A stretch of 64,000 bases of DNA, taken from NCBI GenBank assembly GCA_000471925.1, contig CP006668.1, positions 1,984,001 through 2,048,000 on the forward strand, given 5' to 3'. The stretch is from Ralstonia pickettii DTP0602. GTDB taxonomy: Bacteria > Pseudomonadota > Gammaproteobacteria > Burkholderiales > Burkholderiaceae. The notes under the pieces were generated by a model. The model was not told where the DNA came from. It was given only the letters and a program-made list of their open reading frames with translations, and ran no database searches. A program made the translations under genes and the position numbers. Numbering within the stretch: the first letter of the stretch is position 1; each line of letters starts with the position of its first letter. Below, piece after piece: positions 10,063 through 19,501 of this stretch.

Positions 10063-10830
10063 TCAGCCGTTCATGGTCAGGCCGCCCGACACGCTCAGCA
10101 CCTGGCCGGTGATAAAGGCAGCGTCGTCGCCGGCAAAGAACAGCACCGCGCCGGGCAGGTCGTCGGGCTGGCCGATGCGGCCCAGCGGGATCGAGCGGGT
10201 AAAGGCTTCCACCAGCTTCTCGGGGTTGCCCGCGCCCTGCTTGTAGTCTTCGAACAGCGCGGTCTCGGTCGGCCCAGGGCACACCACGTTGACGGTGATG
10301 CCGTGGCGCGCATGCTCGCGCGCGATGGTCTTGGAGAATGACACCAGCCCGCCCTTGCACGCGGCATAGACCGCTTCGCCGGACGAGCCCACGCGCGCGG
10401 CGTCGGAGGCGATATTGACGATGCGCCCGCGCTTGCGCTCGACCATGCCGGGCAGCACCGCGTGGTGCATGTGCAGCGCGCCGGTCAGGTTGATGGCGAT
10501 CAGCCGTTCCCATTGCGCGGGCTCGGTCTTGATAAAGGGACGGAACACATCCCAGCCGGCGTTGTTGACCAGTACATCCACCGGGCCCAGTTCCCGCTCC
10601 ACCGCGGCGACCGCGGCATCGACGCTGGCGCGGTCGGTGATATCGCAACGCATTGCCAGCGCGCGACCGCCGGCCTCGCGGATCTGCGCGGCCACGCGTT
10701 CGCCCGCTTCCGGGTTCAGGTCGAGCACGCCGACCGCCGCTCCCGCCCGCGCAAAGCGCAAACAGGTTGCGCTGCCGATGCCGCCACCACCACCGGTCAC
10801 GATGACCGTCTTGTCTTCGAGTCCTTGCAC
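10063..10830 (-). CDS. badH: 2-hydroxycyclohexanecarboxyl-CoA dehydrogenase
   Basis: 255-residue classical SDR. The cofactor motif is TGGGGGIGSA at residues 12-21, then NNAG, a catalytic Ser in IASDAARVGSS and YxxxK as YAACKGG. It oxidises the 2-hydroxy intermediate to the 2-keto substrate of BadI with NAD. It is the first gene of the leftward ali/bad operon and lies divergent from the MarR-type regulator gene. SDRs are numerous, so the specific name depends on the adjoining BadI homologue. Confidence 0.88.
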   Translation of the reverse strand: MQGLEDKTVIVTGGGGGIGSATCLRFARAGAAVGVLDLNPEAGERVAAQIREAGGRALAMRCDITDRASVDAAVAAVERELGPVDVLVNNAGWDVFRPFIKTEPAQWERLIAINLTGALHMHHAVLPGMVERKRGRIVNIASDAARVGSSGEAVYAACKGGLVSFSKTIAREHARHGITVNVVCPGPTETALFEDYKQGAGNPEKLVEAFTRSIPLGRIGQPDDLPGAVLFFAGDDAAFITGQVLSVSGGLTMNG

Positions 10831-10897
10831 AGCGTTCTCCTTTCAGGGTTACGGTGCTATCGTGCCGGGCGATGCCGCCGACACCTGCGCCGCGAAT

Positions 10898-10917
10898 TAG
10901 GTAAATATATTTACCTA
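10898..10917. promoter_or_regulatory. Perfect 20-bp palindromic operator (MarR type)
   Basis: TAGGTAAATATATTTACCTA is a perfect inverted repeat in the 127-bp space between badH and the divergent regulator gene. It overlaps a TATAAT hexamer at 10916-10921, a good -10 candidate for the regulator gene. Size, symmetry and position fit a MarR-family repressor operator controlling both directions. Confidence 0.8.
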
Positions 10918-10957
10918 TAATAGGAGGCAGCCGCAGTCCGCGCAAGGCGCCAACCCG

Positions 10958-11491
10958 ATGGAAACGACTATGGTTAACCCCGACACGGGAGGAGAACTCC
11001 CGACAAATGCACGCATGGAACTGGCCAACCGGCTGTTCTTCCGGCTCTACCAATGCGCAAACATGTTGCATAAAACGGGCTCGCGGGCGGTCGAGGCGGA
11101 AGGCCTGACCACGCAGCAATGGGCCGTGCTGGGCGCGCTGTCGCGCCCGGAGGCGGCCGACGGCATGAGCGTGGGCGACCTGGCCCGCTATCTGATGGTG
11201 AGCCGGCAGAACCTGTCGGGGCTGGTCAGCCGTATGGAACGCGACGGCCACATAACGCTGGCGCCGGACGGGCGCGACCGCCGCTCGCGGCTGGTGCGAA
11301 TGAGCGAGCCGGGCCGCGAGGTCTGGCTGCACCAGGCGCAGCCCAAGATCCGCGACTACTACGAGCGGGCGCTCGACGGTTTTTCGACCAACGACCTGAC
11401 CCACACGCTGCACTACTTGCTTAAGCTGCTGGACAACATGCGGGCGCTCGACACGCCTGAGGGCGCAGACGTCGGCGACCCGTCGGACTGA
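10958..11491 (+). CDS. badR: MarR-family transcriptional regulator of the ali/bad genes
   Basis: 177 residues. The winged helix-turn-helix runs from about residue 50 (LTTQQWAVLGAL, VGDLARYLMVSRQNLSGLVSRMERDGHI) to the wing DGRDRRSRLVRMS. In R. palustris, BadR is a MarR protein that represses cyclohexanecarboxylate genes until a pathway CoA intermediate binds; this gene holds the equivalent position, divergent from badH. Start choice is uncertain: the ATG at 10958 is used, ATG 10970 is in frame, and a strong AGGAGG lies unusually far upstream at 10922. Confidence 0.82.
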   Translation: METTMVNPDTGGELPTNARMELANRLFFRLYQCANMLHKTGSRAVEAEGLTTQQWAVLGALSRPEAADGMSVGDLARYLMVSRQNLSGLVSRMERDGHITLAPDGRDRRSRLVRMSEPGREVWLHQAQPKIRDYYERALDGFSTNDLTHTLHYLLKLLDNMRALDTPEGADVGDPSD

Positions 11492-11806
11492 CCGTTAGCT
11501 GTATCGCACCTGAAACACACCGGCCCGCTGCCCAACCACGCGGCGCGGCCGTTGCCCGCATTGCGGCCTGCCACGCCGACTGGCGCGCAATATGCGTCGG
11601 TACGAAGTTGCTCAGATATCCGGGTGCATGCCCGGCGAGGCGCCATGCATTTCACGCCTTGCCCGCGGCGGCCACCACGCCGGCCACGGTGCCGGCCGCC
11701 CGCCCTTGCTCCGAAGCCCTGAACCACTGCCCCGGCCGATTGCGGCGATTCGCGCCGTGCGTACGGCCGGGACGGCGTTCGATCCATCCAGACAGGAGAT
11801 CCCGCC
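11492..11806. other. Gene-free stretch upstream of the GYD protein
   Basis: About 315 bases of GC-rich DNA. Short open frames here have Arg/Pro-rich, low-complexity translations and no ribosome-binding sites. It probably holds the badR terminator and the promoter of the next gene, but no clear promoter hexamers or strong hairpin were seen. Confidence 0.5.
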
Positions 11807-12100
11807 ATGACCCGTTACATCGTGCTAGCCAGCTTCACCGACCAGGGCATCCGCGCCGTCAAGGACACCACCAAGCGCGCCGCCGCCGTGCGCGAGATGG
11901 GCGCGCGCTTCGGCGTGGAGATGAAGGACATCTACTGGACGCTGGGCGAATACGACATCGTGCTCACCGTCGAGGCGCCGGACGACGCCAGCATGACCGC
12001 CTTCGGGCTGGCCGTTGGCTCACTGGGGAACGTGCGCACGGAGACCCTGCGCGCCTTCAATGCCGACGAGATGCAGGCCATCCTCGGCAAGATGTCCTGA
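11807..12100 (+). CDS. GYD domain-containing protein
   Basis: 97 residues, the usual length for the GYD family. It has the signature LGEYDIVLTVEAPDDASMTAFGLAVGSLGNVRTETLRAF. The GYD family is a small alpha/beta ferredoxin-like fold of unknown function, common in proteobacteria and often near metabolic genes. An AGGAGA site precedes the ATG. It is transcribed alone and ends in a terminator-like hairpin, convergent with the alcohol dehydrogenase-like gene. No specific role can be assigned. Confidence 0.88.
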   Translation: MTRYIVLASFTDQGIRAVKDTTKRAAAVREMGARFGVEMKDIYWTLGEYDIVLTVEAPDDASMTAFGLAVGSLGNVRTETLRAFNADEMQAILGKMS

Positions 12101-12119
12101 TCCGCCTCAAGAACGAAAA

Positions 12120-12148
12120 ACGCCCGCCGGGGCCAACCCGGGGGGCGT
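12120..12148. terminator. Hairpin between convergent genes
   Basis: ACGCCC-gCCGGGG-ccaa-CCCGGgGGGCGT forms a GC-rich stem directly after the GYD gene. It is followed only by short T runs (CGTTG). On the minus strand it is followed by a run of Ts (reverse of GAAAAAC), so it may work better for the leftward gene. Confidence 0.6.
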
Positions 12149-12176
12149 CGTTGCCTGCGGCAGCCTGCGCGACGCC

Positions 12177-13193
12177 TCAGAAGCCTTCCAGCACCAGCTT
12201 GCCGATAGTGCGCCCGCCCTCCAGCATGGCGTGAGCGCGCCGCAGGTTCTCGGCACTGATGCGGCCCAGGTTCTCGCCCAGTGTGGTCTGCAGCCGGCCG
12301 GCATCGACCAGCCTCGCCACCTCGTTGAGCAGCCGGTGCTGCGCGATCATGTCCGGCGTGCCGAACATTGCGCGCGTGAACATGAATTCCCATACGAAGG
12401 TCGCGCTCTTGCTCTTGAGCAGTTCCACCGGCAGCGGCCGCGCGTTTTCGACGATCGTGCAGATCTTGCCCTGTGGCGCGACCAGCTCGGCCATCGCCGG
12501 GAAATGGCCGTCGGTGTCGTTGAAGCAGAGGATGTAGTCGACCCCGGCAAACCCCAACGCCTTCAACTGCGCCGGCAGATCGCCGCGATGATCCACGGTA
12601 TGGTCGGCGCCCAGCTTGCGGCACCATTCCTGCGACTCCGGCCGCGATGCCGTTGCGATCACGGTCAGCCCGGCCAGCACCTTGGCCAGCTGGATGCCGA
12701 TCGAGCCCACGCCGCCGGCGCCGCCGATGATCAGCACCGAACGGCCGGCGTGGTCGCCCTTGGGCGAAATGCCCAGGCGATCGAACAGCGCCTCCCAGGC
12801 GGTGATCGCCGTCAGCGGCAGCGCCGCCGCATTGGCAAAATCGAGCGAGGCGGGCTTGTGGCCGACGATGCGTTCGTCGACCAGGTGATATTCGGCATTG
12901 GTGCCGGGCCGGGTGATGCTGCCGGCGTAATAGACGGGATCGCCGACCTTGAACAGCGTCACGCCGGGCCCGACGGCGGCCACCGTGCCGGCTGCGTCCC
13001 AGCCCAGCACGCGCGGCGCGGGTTCGACCTGCGGCTTGGGCGCGCGCACCTTGGTGTCGACCGGGTTGACGGCGATGGCTTCGATCTTGACCAGCAGGTC
13101 GTGGCCGGTGGGGGTGGGCTTGTCGATCTCGACCTCCTGCAGGGAGCGCGGGTCGGAGATGGGCAGGTATTGGGTCAGGCCTATGGCTTTCAT
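12177..13193 (-). CDS. Zinc-type alcohol dehydrogenase-like / quinone oxidoreductase family protein
   Basis: 338-residue medium-chain dehydrogenase/reductase. The N-terminal GroES-like domain (about 1-120) includes VLGWDAAGTVAAVG. The Rossmann segment VLIIGGAGGVGSIGIQLAKVL lies at about residues 150-170. The structural and catalytic Zn-binding Cys clusters of true alcohol dehydrogenases are absent, so it is probably a zinc-independent NADPH-dependent quinone/enone reductase of the ZADH-like subgroup. It is monocistronic on the minus strand, preceded by the formate dehydrogenase terminator. The substrate is unknown. Confidence 0.85.
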   Translation of the reverse strand: MKAIGLTQYLPISDPRSLQEVEIDKPTPTGHDLLVKIEAIAVNPVDTKVRAPKPQVEPAPRVLGWDAAGTVAAVGPGVTLFKVGDPVYYAGSITRPGTNAEYHLVDERIVGHKPASLDFANAAALPLTAITAWEALFDRLGISPKGDHAGRSVLIIGGAGGVGSIGIQLAKVLAGLTVIATASRPESQEWCRKLGADHTVDHRGDLPAQLKALGFAGVDYILCFNDTDGHFPAMAELVAPQGKICTIVENARPLPVELLKSKSATFVWEFMFTRAMFGTPDMIAQHRLLNEVARLVDAGRLQTTLGENLGRISAENLRRAHAMLEGGRTIGKLVLEGF

Positions 13194-13311
13194 GGCGGGG
13201 CTCCGGTTGTGTCGGGAATGGACTCAAGCGTAGCCCGTCTGGATTAATTTGATTAGCCGGAAACTATGACAATCAATTTCCCGGAAATCAGGAAAATCGG
13301 CGCCATTGAAA

Positions 13312-13350
13312 AAGGGCCGCCTGCGCCACCGGCGCAGAACGGCCCTGCTG
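13312..13350 (-). terminator. Rho-independent terminator of the formate dehydrogenase operon
   Basis: Read on the minus strand: CAGGGCCGTTCTGCGCC, loop, GGCGCAGGCGGCCCT, then TTTTTC. A long GC stem followed by a U-tract lies just after the formate dehydrogenase alpha-subunit stop. Confidence 0.85.
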
Positions 13351-13366
13351 TTTGTCGCGGCAACTG

Positions 13367-16180
13367 CTATACGGCCAGGATCTGCCCCCCGCCGTAGCTC
13401 GACTGCACCGGCGCCTCGCCACCCAGCTTCATGCTTATCGCACAGTACTTGAACTCCGGAATCTTTCCGAACGGATCCAGCGCCGAGTTGGTCAGCTTGT
13501 TGATCGCCGCCTCGTAGTAGCAGAACGGCACGAACACCGCCCCACGCGGCGTGCCGGCATCGGCCCGTGCATAGAGCACGACCTCGCCGCGCCGCGACGA
13601 CAGCGTGACCACGTCGCCCGGCTTGCCGCCCAGCGCATCCAGGTCCAGCGGATGCACCAGCGCCACCGGGTCCGGCTCGATCGCATCCAGCACCCCGGCG
13701 CGCCGCGTCATGCTGCCGGTATGCCAGTGCTCGAGCTGGCGGCCCGTGATCAGCACCATCGGGTAGTCGCCATCGGGCCGCTCGGCCGCGGGGATGATAT
13801 CGGCCGGCACGAAGCGCCCGCGCCCGCTGGCGGTCGGGAAGCTGTCGGTGAAGATCACCGGCTCGCCGGGGTCGCCCTCTTCCTTGCACGGGTAGGTCAC
13901 GGCGTGCTCGCGCTCGAGCCGCTCCCAGGTCACGCCGCCGATGCTGGGCATGGCATGGCGCATCTCGTCGAACACGTCCGCCACGCTGTCGTAATGCCAG
14001 TCGAGGCCGAACTGCGCCGCCATCTGCTGGATGATCCACAGGTCCTGGCGCGCCTGTCCCGGCGGGTTGAGCGCCTGGCGGCCGAGCTGCACGGTGCGAT
14101 CGGTGTTGGTGAAGGTGCCGGTTTTCTCCGGGAAGGCCGAGGCCGGCAGCACCACGTCGGCCAGGTAGGCGGTCTCGGTCAGGAAGATGTCCTGCACCAC
14201 CAGGTGGTCGAGCGAGGCCAGCGCGTCGCGCGCGTGCTCGGCATCAGGGTCGGACATTGCCGGGTTCTCGCCCATGATGTACATGCCCCGCACCTCGCCG
14301 CGCTCGATCGCCTGCATCACCTCGACCACGGTCAGGCCCGGCTGGCGGTCCAGCGGCATGCCCCACAGCGCCTCGAAGCTTTCGATCGCGGACGGGTCGT
14401 CCACCCGGCGGTAGTCCGGATACATCATCGGGATCAGGCCGGCGTCGGACGCGCCCTGCACATTGTTCTGCCCGCGCAGCGGATGCAGTCCGGTGCCGGG
14501 GCGGCCGATCTGGCCGGTCATCAGCGCCAGCGCGATCAGGCAGCGCGCGTTGTCGGTGCCGTGCACGTGCTGCGACACGCCCATGCCCCACAGGATCATC
14601 GACGCCTTCGAGGTCGCATAGAGCCGCGCGACTTCACGGATGGTCTCGGCCTCGATGCCGCACACCGGCGCCATCAGTTCGGGGCTGTACGCCGCCACGT
14701 TGCGCTGCAGCTCGTCGAAGCCGATAGTGCGCTCGTCGATGAAGTCCTTGTCCACCAGGCCCTCGGCGACGATCACATGCATGATCGCGTTGAGCAGCGC
14801 CACGTCCGCATCGGGCTTGAACTGCAGGAAGCGATGCGCAAAGCGCGCCAGGTCGGAGCGGCGCGGATCGGCCACGATCAGCTTGGTGCCGTTCTTCACC
14901 GCGTTCTTGATCCAGCTCGCCGCCACCGGGTGGTTCACGGTCGGGTTGGCGCCGATCACGATCACGACCTCGGCCTTGTCGACATCCATCACCGGATTCG
15001 AGACCGCACCCGAGCCGATGCCCTCCAGCAGCGCCGCCACCGACGAGGCATGGCACAGCCGCGTGCAGTGGTCGACGTTGTTGCTGCCGAACCCGGTGCG
15101 CACCAGTTTCTGGAACAGATAGGCCTCTTCATTGCTGCCCTTGGCCGACCCAAACCCTGCCAGCGCGCGCTTGCCGTGCGTATCGCGGATCTGTGCGAGC
15201 TTGCCGCCGGCCAGCGCCAGCGCCTCTTCCCACGTGGCTTCGCGGAACACGTCCATCACGTGGTCCGGGTCCATGACGAAATCGCCGCGCTTGGGCACGC
15301 CTTCGCGGCGCACCAGCGGCACCGTCAGCCGCTGCGGGTGCTGTACGTAGTCGAAGCCGTAGCGGCCTTTCACGCACAGCCGCTGGTGGTTGGCCGGGCC
15401 GTCGCGCCCTTCCACGAACAGGATGCGGTTGTCCTTGACGTTGTAGGTCAGCTGGCAGCCCACGCCGCAATACGGGCAGACCGAGTCCACCTGCTTGTCG
15501 GGCACCGCCAGCGCCGCGTCGCGCGCGGGCATCAGCGCGCCGGTCGGGCACGCCTGCACGCATTCGCCGCAGGCCACGCAGGTGGAGGCGCCCATCGGGT
15601 CGTCCATGTCGAACACGATGCGGGCTTCGTCGCCGCGCAGCGCCAGGCCGATCACGTCGTTGACCTGCTCGTCGCGGCAGGCGCGCAGGCAGCGGGTGCA
15701 CTGGATGCAGACATCCAGGTTGACGGCAATGGCCGGGTGCGACAGGTCCGCCGCCACGCGTTCGCGCGGGGCAAAGCGGGGCTTGCCGATTTCCAGCTTC
15801 GCGGCCCACTGGTCAAGCTCGTTGTTGCGGGTGTATTCGGTCTCCGGCATGTCCGACTGCAGCAGCTCCAGCACGGTGCGCTGCGCACGGAGGGCGCGCT
15901 CGGACTCGGTCTGTACCTGCATCCCTTCGGCGGGATAGCGGCAGCAGGACGGGGCCAACACGCGCTCGCCCTTGATTTCGACCATGCAGGCGCGGCAGTT
16001 GCCGGCGGGTTCGAGGCCGTCCTTGTAGCACAGGTGCGGGACATCGAAGCCTTCGCGCTGGGCCACCTTGAGCAGGCTCTCGCCGGGCTGCGCGGATACG
16101 TCGCGGCCATTGAGCGTGAAGGTGACGGCTGGCTCGGCGGATTCGACAAGCGCGCGTTCGGCGCGGGTTAGTGCATTCAT
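13367..16180 (-). CDS. fdwA: NAD-dependent formate dehydrogenase, catalytic (alpha) subunit
   Basis: 937 residues. In order: an N-terminal [2Fe-2S] domain (Cys in HLCYKDG, NCRAC, PSCC), a NuoG-like His/Cys stretch, two [4Fe-4S] ferredoxin motifs (CIQCTRCLRAC, CVACGECVQACPTG), a further [4Fe-4S] site (CPYCGVGC), then the molybdopterin domains. The catalytic metal ligand is a Cys in HCTRLCHAS; there is no selenocysteine codon. It oxidises formate to CO2 and passes electrons to the diaphorase subunit. The two-gene organisation with a fused beta/gamma subunit matches the FdwAB type of Cupriavidus necator rather than the multi-subunit Fds type; whether it uses W or Mo cannot be read. It starts 9 bp after fdwB and would consume formate from oxalate breakdown. 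Confidence 0.9.
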   Translation of the reverse strand: MNALTRAERALVESAEPAVTFTLNGRDVSAQPGESLLKVAQREGFDVPHLCYKDGLEPAGNCRACMVEIKGERVLAPSCCRYPAEGMQVQTESERALRAQRTVLELLQSDMPETEYTRNNELDQWAAKLEIGKPRFAPRERVAADLSHPAIAVNLDVCIQCTRCLRACRDEQVNDVIGLALRGDEARIVFDMDDPMGASTCVACGECVQACPTGALMPARDAALAVPDKQVDSVCPYCGVGCQLTYNVKDNRILFVEGRDGPANHQRLCVKGRYGFDYVQHPQRLTVPLVRREGVPKRGDFVMDPDHVMDVFREATWEEALALAGGKLAQIRDTHGKRALAGFGSAKGSNEEAYLFQKLVRTGFGSNNVDHCTRLCHASSVAALLEGIGSGAVSNPVMDVDKAEVVIVIGANPTVNHPVAASWIKNAVKNGTKLIVADPRRSDLARFAHRFLQFKPDADVALLNAIMHVIVAEGLVDKDFIDERTIGFDELQRNVAAYSPELMAPVCGIEAETIREVARLYATSKASMILWGMGVSQHVHGTDNARCLIALALMTGQIGRPGTGLHPLRGQNNVQGASDAGLIPMMYPDYRRVDDPSAIESFEALWGMPLDRQPGLTVVEVMQAIERGEVRGMYIMGENPAMSDPDAEHARDALASLDHLVVQDIFLTETAYLADVVLPASAFPEKTGTFTNTDRTVQLGRQALNPPGQARQDLWIIQQMAAQFGLDWHYDSVADVFDEMRHAMPSIGGVTWERLEREHAVTYPCKEEGDPGEPVIFTDSFPTASGRGRFVPADIIPAAERPDGDYPMVLITGRQLEHWHTGSMTRRAGVLDAIEPDPVALVHPLDLDALGGKPGDVVTLSSRRGEVVLYARADAGTPRGAVFVPFCYYEAAINKLTNSALDPFGKIPEFKYCAISMKLGGEAPVQSSYGGGQILAV

Positions 16181-16189
16181 GTCAGTCTC

Positions 16190-17899
16190 TCAGGCCAGTT
16201 CGTGCGGGAAGTACTTGATCACGCAGTCGACTGGATTTGGCGCGGCTTGCCCCAGCCCGCAGATCGATGCATCGCGCATCACCGCGGACAGGTCATCCAG
16301 CGCCGACAGGTCCCACTTCGGCTGGCGGATCAGGTCGAGCGCCTTGGCGGTGCCGGTGCGGCACGGTGTGCATTGCCCGCAGGACTCGTGCTTGAAGAAG
16401 TGCATCAGGTTGCGCGCTGCCTGCGTGGCGCTGTCCTGGTCGGACAGGATCACCACCGCGGCCGAGCCGATAAAGCAGCCGTAGGGCTGCAGCGTGTCGA
16501 AGTCCAGCGGGATATTGCCCATCGATGCCGGCAGGATGCCGCCCGACGCGCCGCCCGGCAGATAGCCATAGAACGCGTGGCCATCGAGCATGCCGCCGCA
16601 GTACTCGTCGATCAGTTCGCCCACGGTGATGCCCGCTGGCGCCAGGTGTACGCCAGGCCGTTTCACACGGCCGGAGACCGAGAACGAACGCAGCCCCTTG
16701 CGCCCGTTGCGCCCCTGCGAGGCAAACCACTCGGCGCCCTTCTCGATGATGTCGCGCACCCAGTACAGGGTCTCGAAGTTGTGCTCCAGCGTGGGCCGGC
16801 CGAACAGGCCCACCTGCGCCACATACGGCGGGCGCAGCCGTGGCATGCCGCGCTTGCCTTCGATCGACTCGATCATGGCCGATTCTTCGCCGCAGATATA
16901 GGCGCCCGCGCCGCGGCGCAGCTCGATGATTGGCAGGCCGGGGATTGGCGGATGTTCGTGCAACCGGCGCAGTTCTTCGGCCAGCAGCGCGCGGCAGCCG
17001 GCGTATTCGTCGCGCAGGTAGATATAGATCGCTGACACGTTGACCACGGTCGCGGCGATCAGCATACCTTCCAGGAAACGGTGCGGATCGCGCTCCAGGT
17101 AGACGCGGTCCTTGAAGGTGCCGGGCTCGCCCTCGTCGATATTGACGGCCATCAGCCGGGGCGCGGGCTCGTTCTGCACGATGCGCCATTTGCGCCCGGT
17201 CGGGAAGCCCGCGCCGCCCAGGCCGCGCAGGCCGGAGTCCTCCATCGTGCAGAGCACGGCGGCAGGGTCCAGGTCGCCGGCGGCGAGCGACTTCAGCAAG
17301 GCATAGCCGCCGCCTTCGCGATAGGCGTCGTAGTCGATATAGGGTTCGGGCTCGTGGCGCACGGCCCTGGCCTGCACCGCTGCCTCGATCGTTTCAGCGG
17401 TCGCGCCATCGACCGGATGCTGGCCGACCAGCGCCGCGGGCGCCTTCTCGCAACGGCCGATGCACGGTGCCGCGACGACGCGCACTTCGGTGCCCAGCAG
17501 CGCCGGCAGCTTGTCGATCAGCGCCTGCGCACCCGCCAGTTCGCAGGCGATGCCTTCGCACACGCGCACGGTCAGCGCGGGTGGCGGCGCGATCTCGCCG
17601 TCGGCGTCCTCGCGCACCACGTCGAAGTGATGGTAGAAGGTCGCGACCTCGTACACCTCCGTCATCGACAGGCGCAGTTCGCTGGCCAGCGCCACCAGGT
17701 GCGGCATCGCGAGCTGGCCGTAGCGGTCGTTGATGCAGTGCAGGTGTTCGATCAGCAGGTCGCGCCGGCGGGGCATGTCGCCCAGCGCCACGCGCACTTC
17801 GGCCAGCGCGGCCGGGTCGACCTGCCGGCCCTTGGGCTGGCGGCGCTTGCGCTGCCGGCCGAGTCCTGTCGCCTCGAGGGGGATGACAACCTGGTTCAT
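16190..17899 (-). CDS. fdwB: NAD-dependent formate dehydrogenase, fused gamma-beta (diaphorase) subunit
   Basis: 569 residues from the ATG at 17899. The N-terminal NuoE-like part has the [2Fe-2S] ligands RVCEGIAC and APCIGRC. The C-terminal NuoF-like part has the NADH/FMN motifs GLRGLGGAGFPTG and GAGAYICGEESAM, and the [4Fe-4S] motif ESCGQCTPCRTG. It transfers electrons from the alpha subunit to NAD. Separate gamma and beta proteins are usual in Fds enzymes, so the fusion is diagnostic of the two-subunit type. An upstream in-frame ATG at 17989 adds 30 non-conserved residues and was not used. The gene lies 179 bp downstream of the antiporter and may be co-transcribed with it. Confidence 0.9.
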   Translation of the reverse strand: MNQVVIPLEATGLGRQRKRRQPKGRQVDPAALAEVRVALGDMPRRRDLLIEHLHCINDRYGQLAMPHLVALASELRLSMTEVYEVATFYHHFDVVREDADGEIAPPPALTVRVCEGIACELAGAQALIDKLPALLGTEVRVVAAPCIGRCEKAPAALVGQHPVDGATAETIEAAVQARAVRHEPEPYIDYDAYREGGGYALLKSLAAGDLDPAAVLCTMEDSGLRGLGGAGFPTGRKWRIVQNEPAPRLMAVNIDEGEPGTFKDRVYLERDPHRFLEGMLIAATVVNVSAIYIYLRDEYAGCRALLAEELRRLHEHPPIPGLPIIELRRGAGAYICGEESAMIESIEGKRGMPRLRPPYVAQVGLFGRPTLEHNFETLYWVRDIIEKGAEWFASQGRNGRKGLRSFSVSGRVKRPGVHLAPAGITVGELIDEYCGGMLDGHAFYGYLPGGASGGILPASMGNIPLDFDTLQPYGCFIGSAAVVILSDQDSATQAARNLMHFFKHESCGQCTPCRTGTAKALDLIRQPKWDLSALDDLSAVMRDASICGLGQAAPNPVDCVIKYFPHELA

Positions 17900-18078
17900 G
17901 GCGGTGCCTGGATTCTCTTTGTGGGGTTCGGATGCGCAATCAGGAGGCGCCCGGCGGGCGGCTCTCCTGTCGTGCTTTGTTGTTGTCATATTGTGCTACC
18001 GGGCGAGGCCGCTGTGCAGGCATCGCAGCCGCCACACCCGGGTGATGCCGGCGCCGGGGCGCCGTACTGCTTTCTTCA

Positions 18079-19398
18079 TCAGGTCAGGTCTTCCGGCACG
18101 GCGCGGTAGCCCATCGGCGCCGAGGTATTGGCATGCACATATTTGCGGGCATGGGCTTCGCGCATCGGCTTGAGCACGAACAACGCCAGGATCGCGGACA
18201 GTGCCGCCATGGCGGAGGCGAGCATGAACACCGCATGCCAGTCGCCGGTGGCGGCCGTGATCACGCTGGAGAACGGCACCAGCAGCGCGGCCGTGCCCTT
18301 GGCGGTGTACAGCAGGCCGGCGTTGGTGGCGGCGAACTTCGGACCGAAGGTATCGCCGCAGGTAGCCGGGAACAGGCTGTAGATCTCACCCCAGGCAAAG
18401 AACACCACGCCCGTCAGGACCACGAAGGCAACCGGGTTGTGGCCGTACTTGGACAGCAGCAGGATACCTACGGCCTCTACCGCGAAGGCGAAGAACATGG
18501 TGCGCTCGCGGCCGATATGGTCCGAGATCCAGCCGAAGAACGGTCGGGTCAGGCCGTTGAGCACGCGGTCGATGGTCAGCGCGAAGGTCAGCGCGGGCAG
18601 CGTCAGGCCGAGGATCGACACCGGCGAATCGTGCAGGCCGAAGTCCTTGGCGATCGGGCCGAGCTGCGCGGTGGCCATCAGGCCGCCGGCGGCCATCATC
18701 ACGAACATGCCGTACATGATCCAGAAGATCGGCGACTTCAGTACCTGGCGCGGCGTGGCGTTGTAGGTCGCGGCAGCCTTCAGCGTCGACTTGACCTCGC
18801 TCAGGATCTTGGCCGACGGCGGGTACAGGGCCATGCCCAGCAGGAACACGATCAGGCCCTGGCCGAGGCCGAACCACAGGAACGTGGCTTCATAGCCCGA
18901 GGACTTGATCATGTTGGCGATGGGCACCACCGTCATCGCGGAGCCCGCGCCGAAGCCCGCCGCGGTAATCCCCGCCGCCAGCCCCCGGCGATTCGGGAAC
19001 CACTTGAGCGCGTTGCCCACGCAGGTGCCATACACGGCGCCGGCACCGATACCGCCGATGGCCGCCGCGAAGTACAGCATCGGCAGCGACGACGCCACCG
19101 AGTTCAGGGCCCACGCAATCGCGCACAGCAGGCCGCCGCCCACTACCACCGGGCGCGGGCCATACTTGTCGACCAGGTAGCCCTCGATCGGCACCAGCCA
19201 GGTTTCAGTAACAACGAAGATGGTGAAGGCCACCTGGATCGCCGTACGGCCCCAGTGGTACTTGTCATCAATCGGGTTGACGAACAGCGTCCAGCCATAC
19301 TGCATGTTAGCGATCATCGCCATGCAGATCACGCCGAAGGCTAATTGCACCCACGGCGACGCAAAGCGCGACGTGGACTCCCTCTGCTGCAGTTCCAT
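18079..19398 (-). CDS. oxlT: Oxalate/formate antiporter (MFS), copy 1
   Basis: 439 residues with about 12 membrane segments, MFS fold, OxlT family. Characteristic stretches are NMQYGWTLFVNPID near the N-terminus, DKYGPRPVVVGGG (loop 2-3 motif) and NAGLLYTAKGTAALLVP. It exchanges external oxalate for internal formate across the cytoplasmic membrane. Its 3' neighbours are fdwB and fdwA, linking transport to formate oxidation. A copy of the shared TGATATATCA operator lies 104 bp upstream, placing it in the proposed GntR oxalate regulon. A close paralogue is encoded 2.3 kb upstream. Confidence 0.92.
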   Translation of the reverse strand: MELQQRESTSRFASPWVQLAFGVICMAMIANMQYGWTLFVNPIDDKYHWGRTAIQVAFTIFVVTETWLVPIEGYLVDKYGPRPVVVGGGLLCAIAWALNSVASSLPMLYFAAAIGGIGAGAVYGTCVGNALKWFPNRRGLAAGITAAGFGAGSAMTVVPIANMIKSSGYEATFLWFGLGQGLIVFLLGMALYPPSAKILSEVKSTLKAAATYNATPRQVLKSPIFWIMYGMFVMMAAGGLMATAQLGPIAKDFGLHDSPVSILGLTLPALTFALTIDRVLNGLTRPFFGWISDHIGRERTMFFAFAVEAVGILLLSKYGHNPVAFVVLTGVVFFAWGEIYSLFPATCGDTFGPKFAATNAGLLYTAKGTAALLVPFSSVITAATGDWHAVFMLASAMAALSAILALFVLKPMREAHARKYVHANTSAPMGYRAVPEDLT

Positions 19399-19501
19399 TG
19401 ATGTCTCCTGTTAGCGGCATGCCGCCAAGGTGGAAGGTTGGGCGCCTTGTGACGCCTCTTGCGTGACTCTCGGTCTCGAACAGCTTAGCCGTTCTAGTGC
19501 T

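Noticed and set aside
11592..11810. 72-codon frame before the GYD gene
   Set aside because: No ribosome-binding site and an unstructured Pro/Arg-rich translation; the start of the GYD gene lies at its end.
13352..16171. 939-codon open frame opposite the formate dehydrogenase alpha gene
   Set aside because: It has no recognisable motif and mirrors the real gene, which has all expected Fe-S and molybdopterin motifs on the minus strand.
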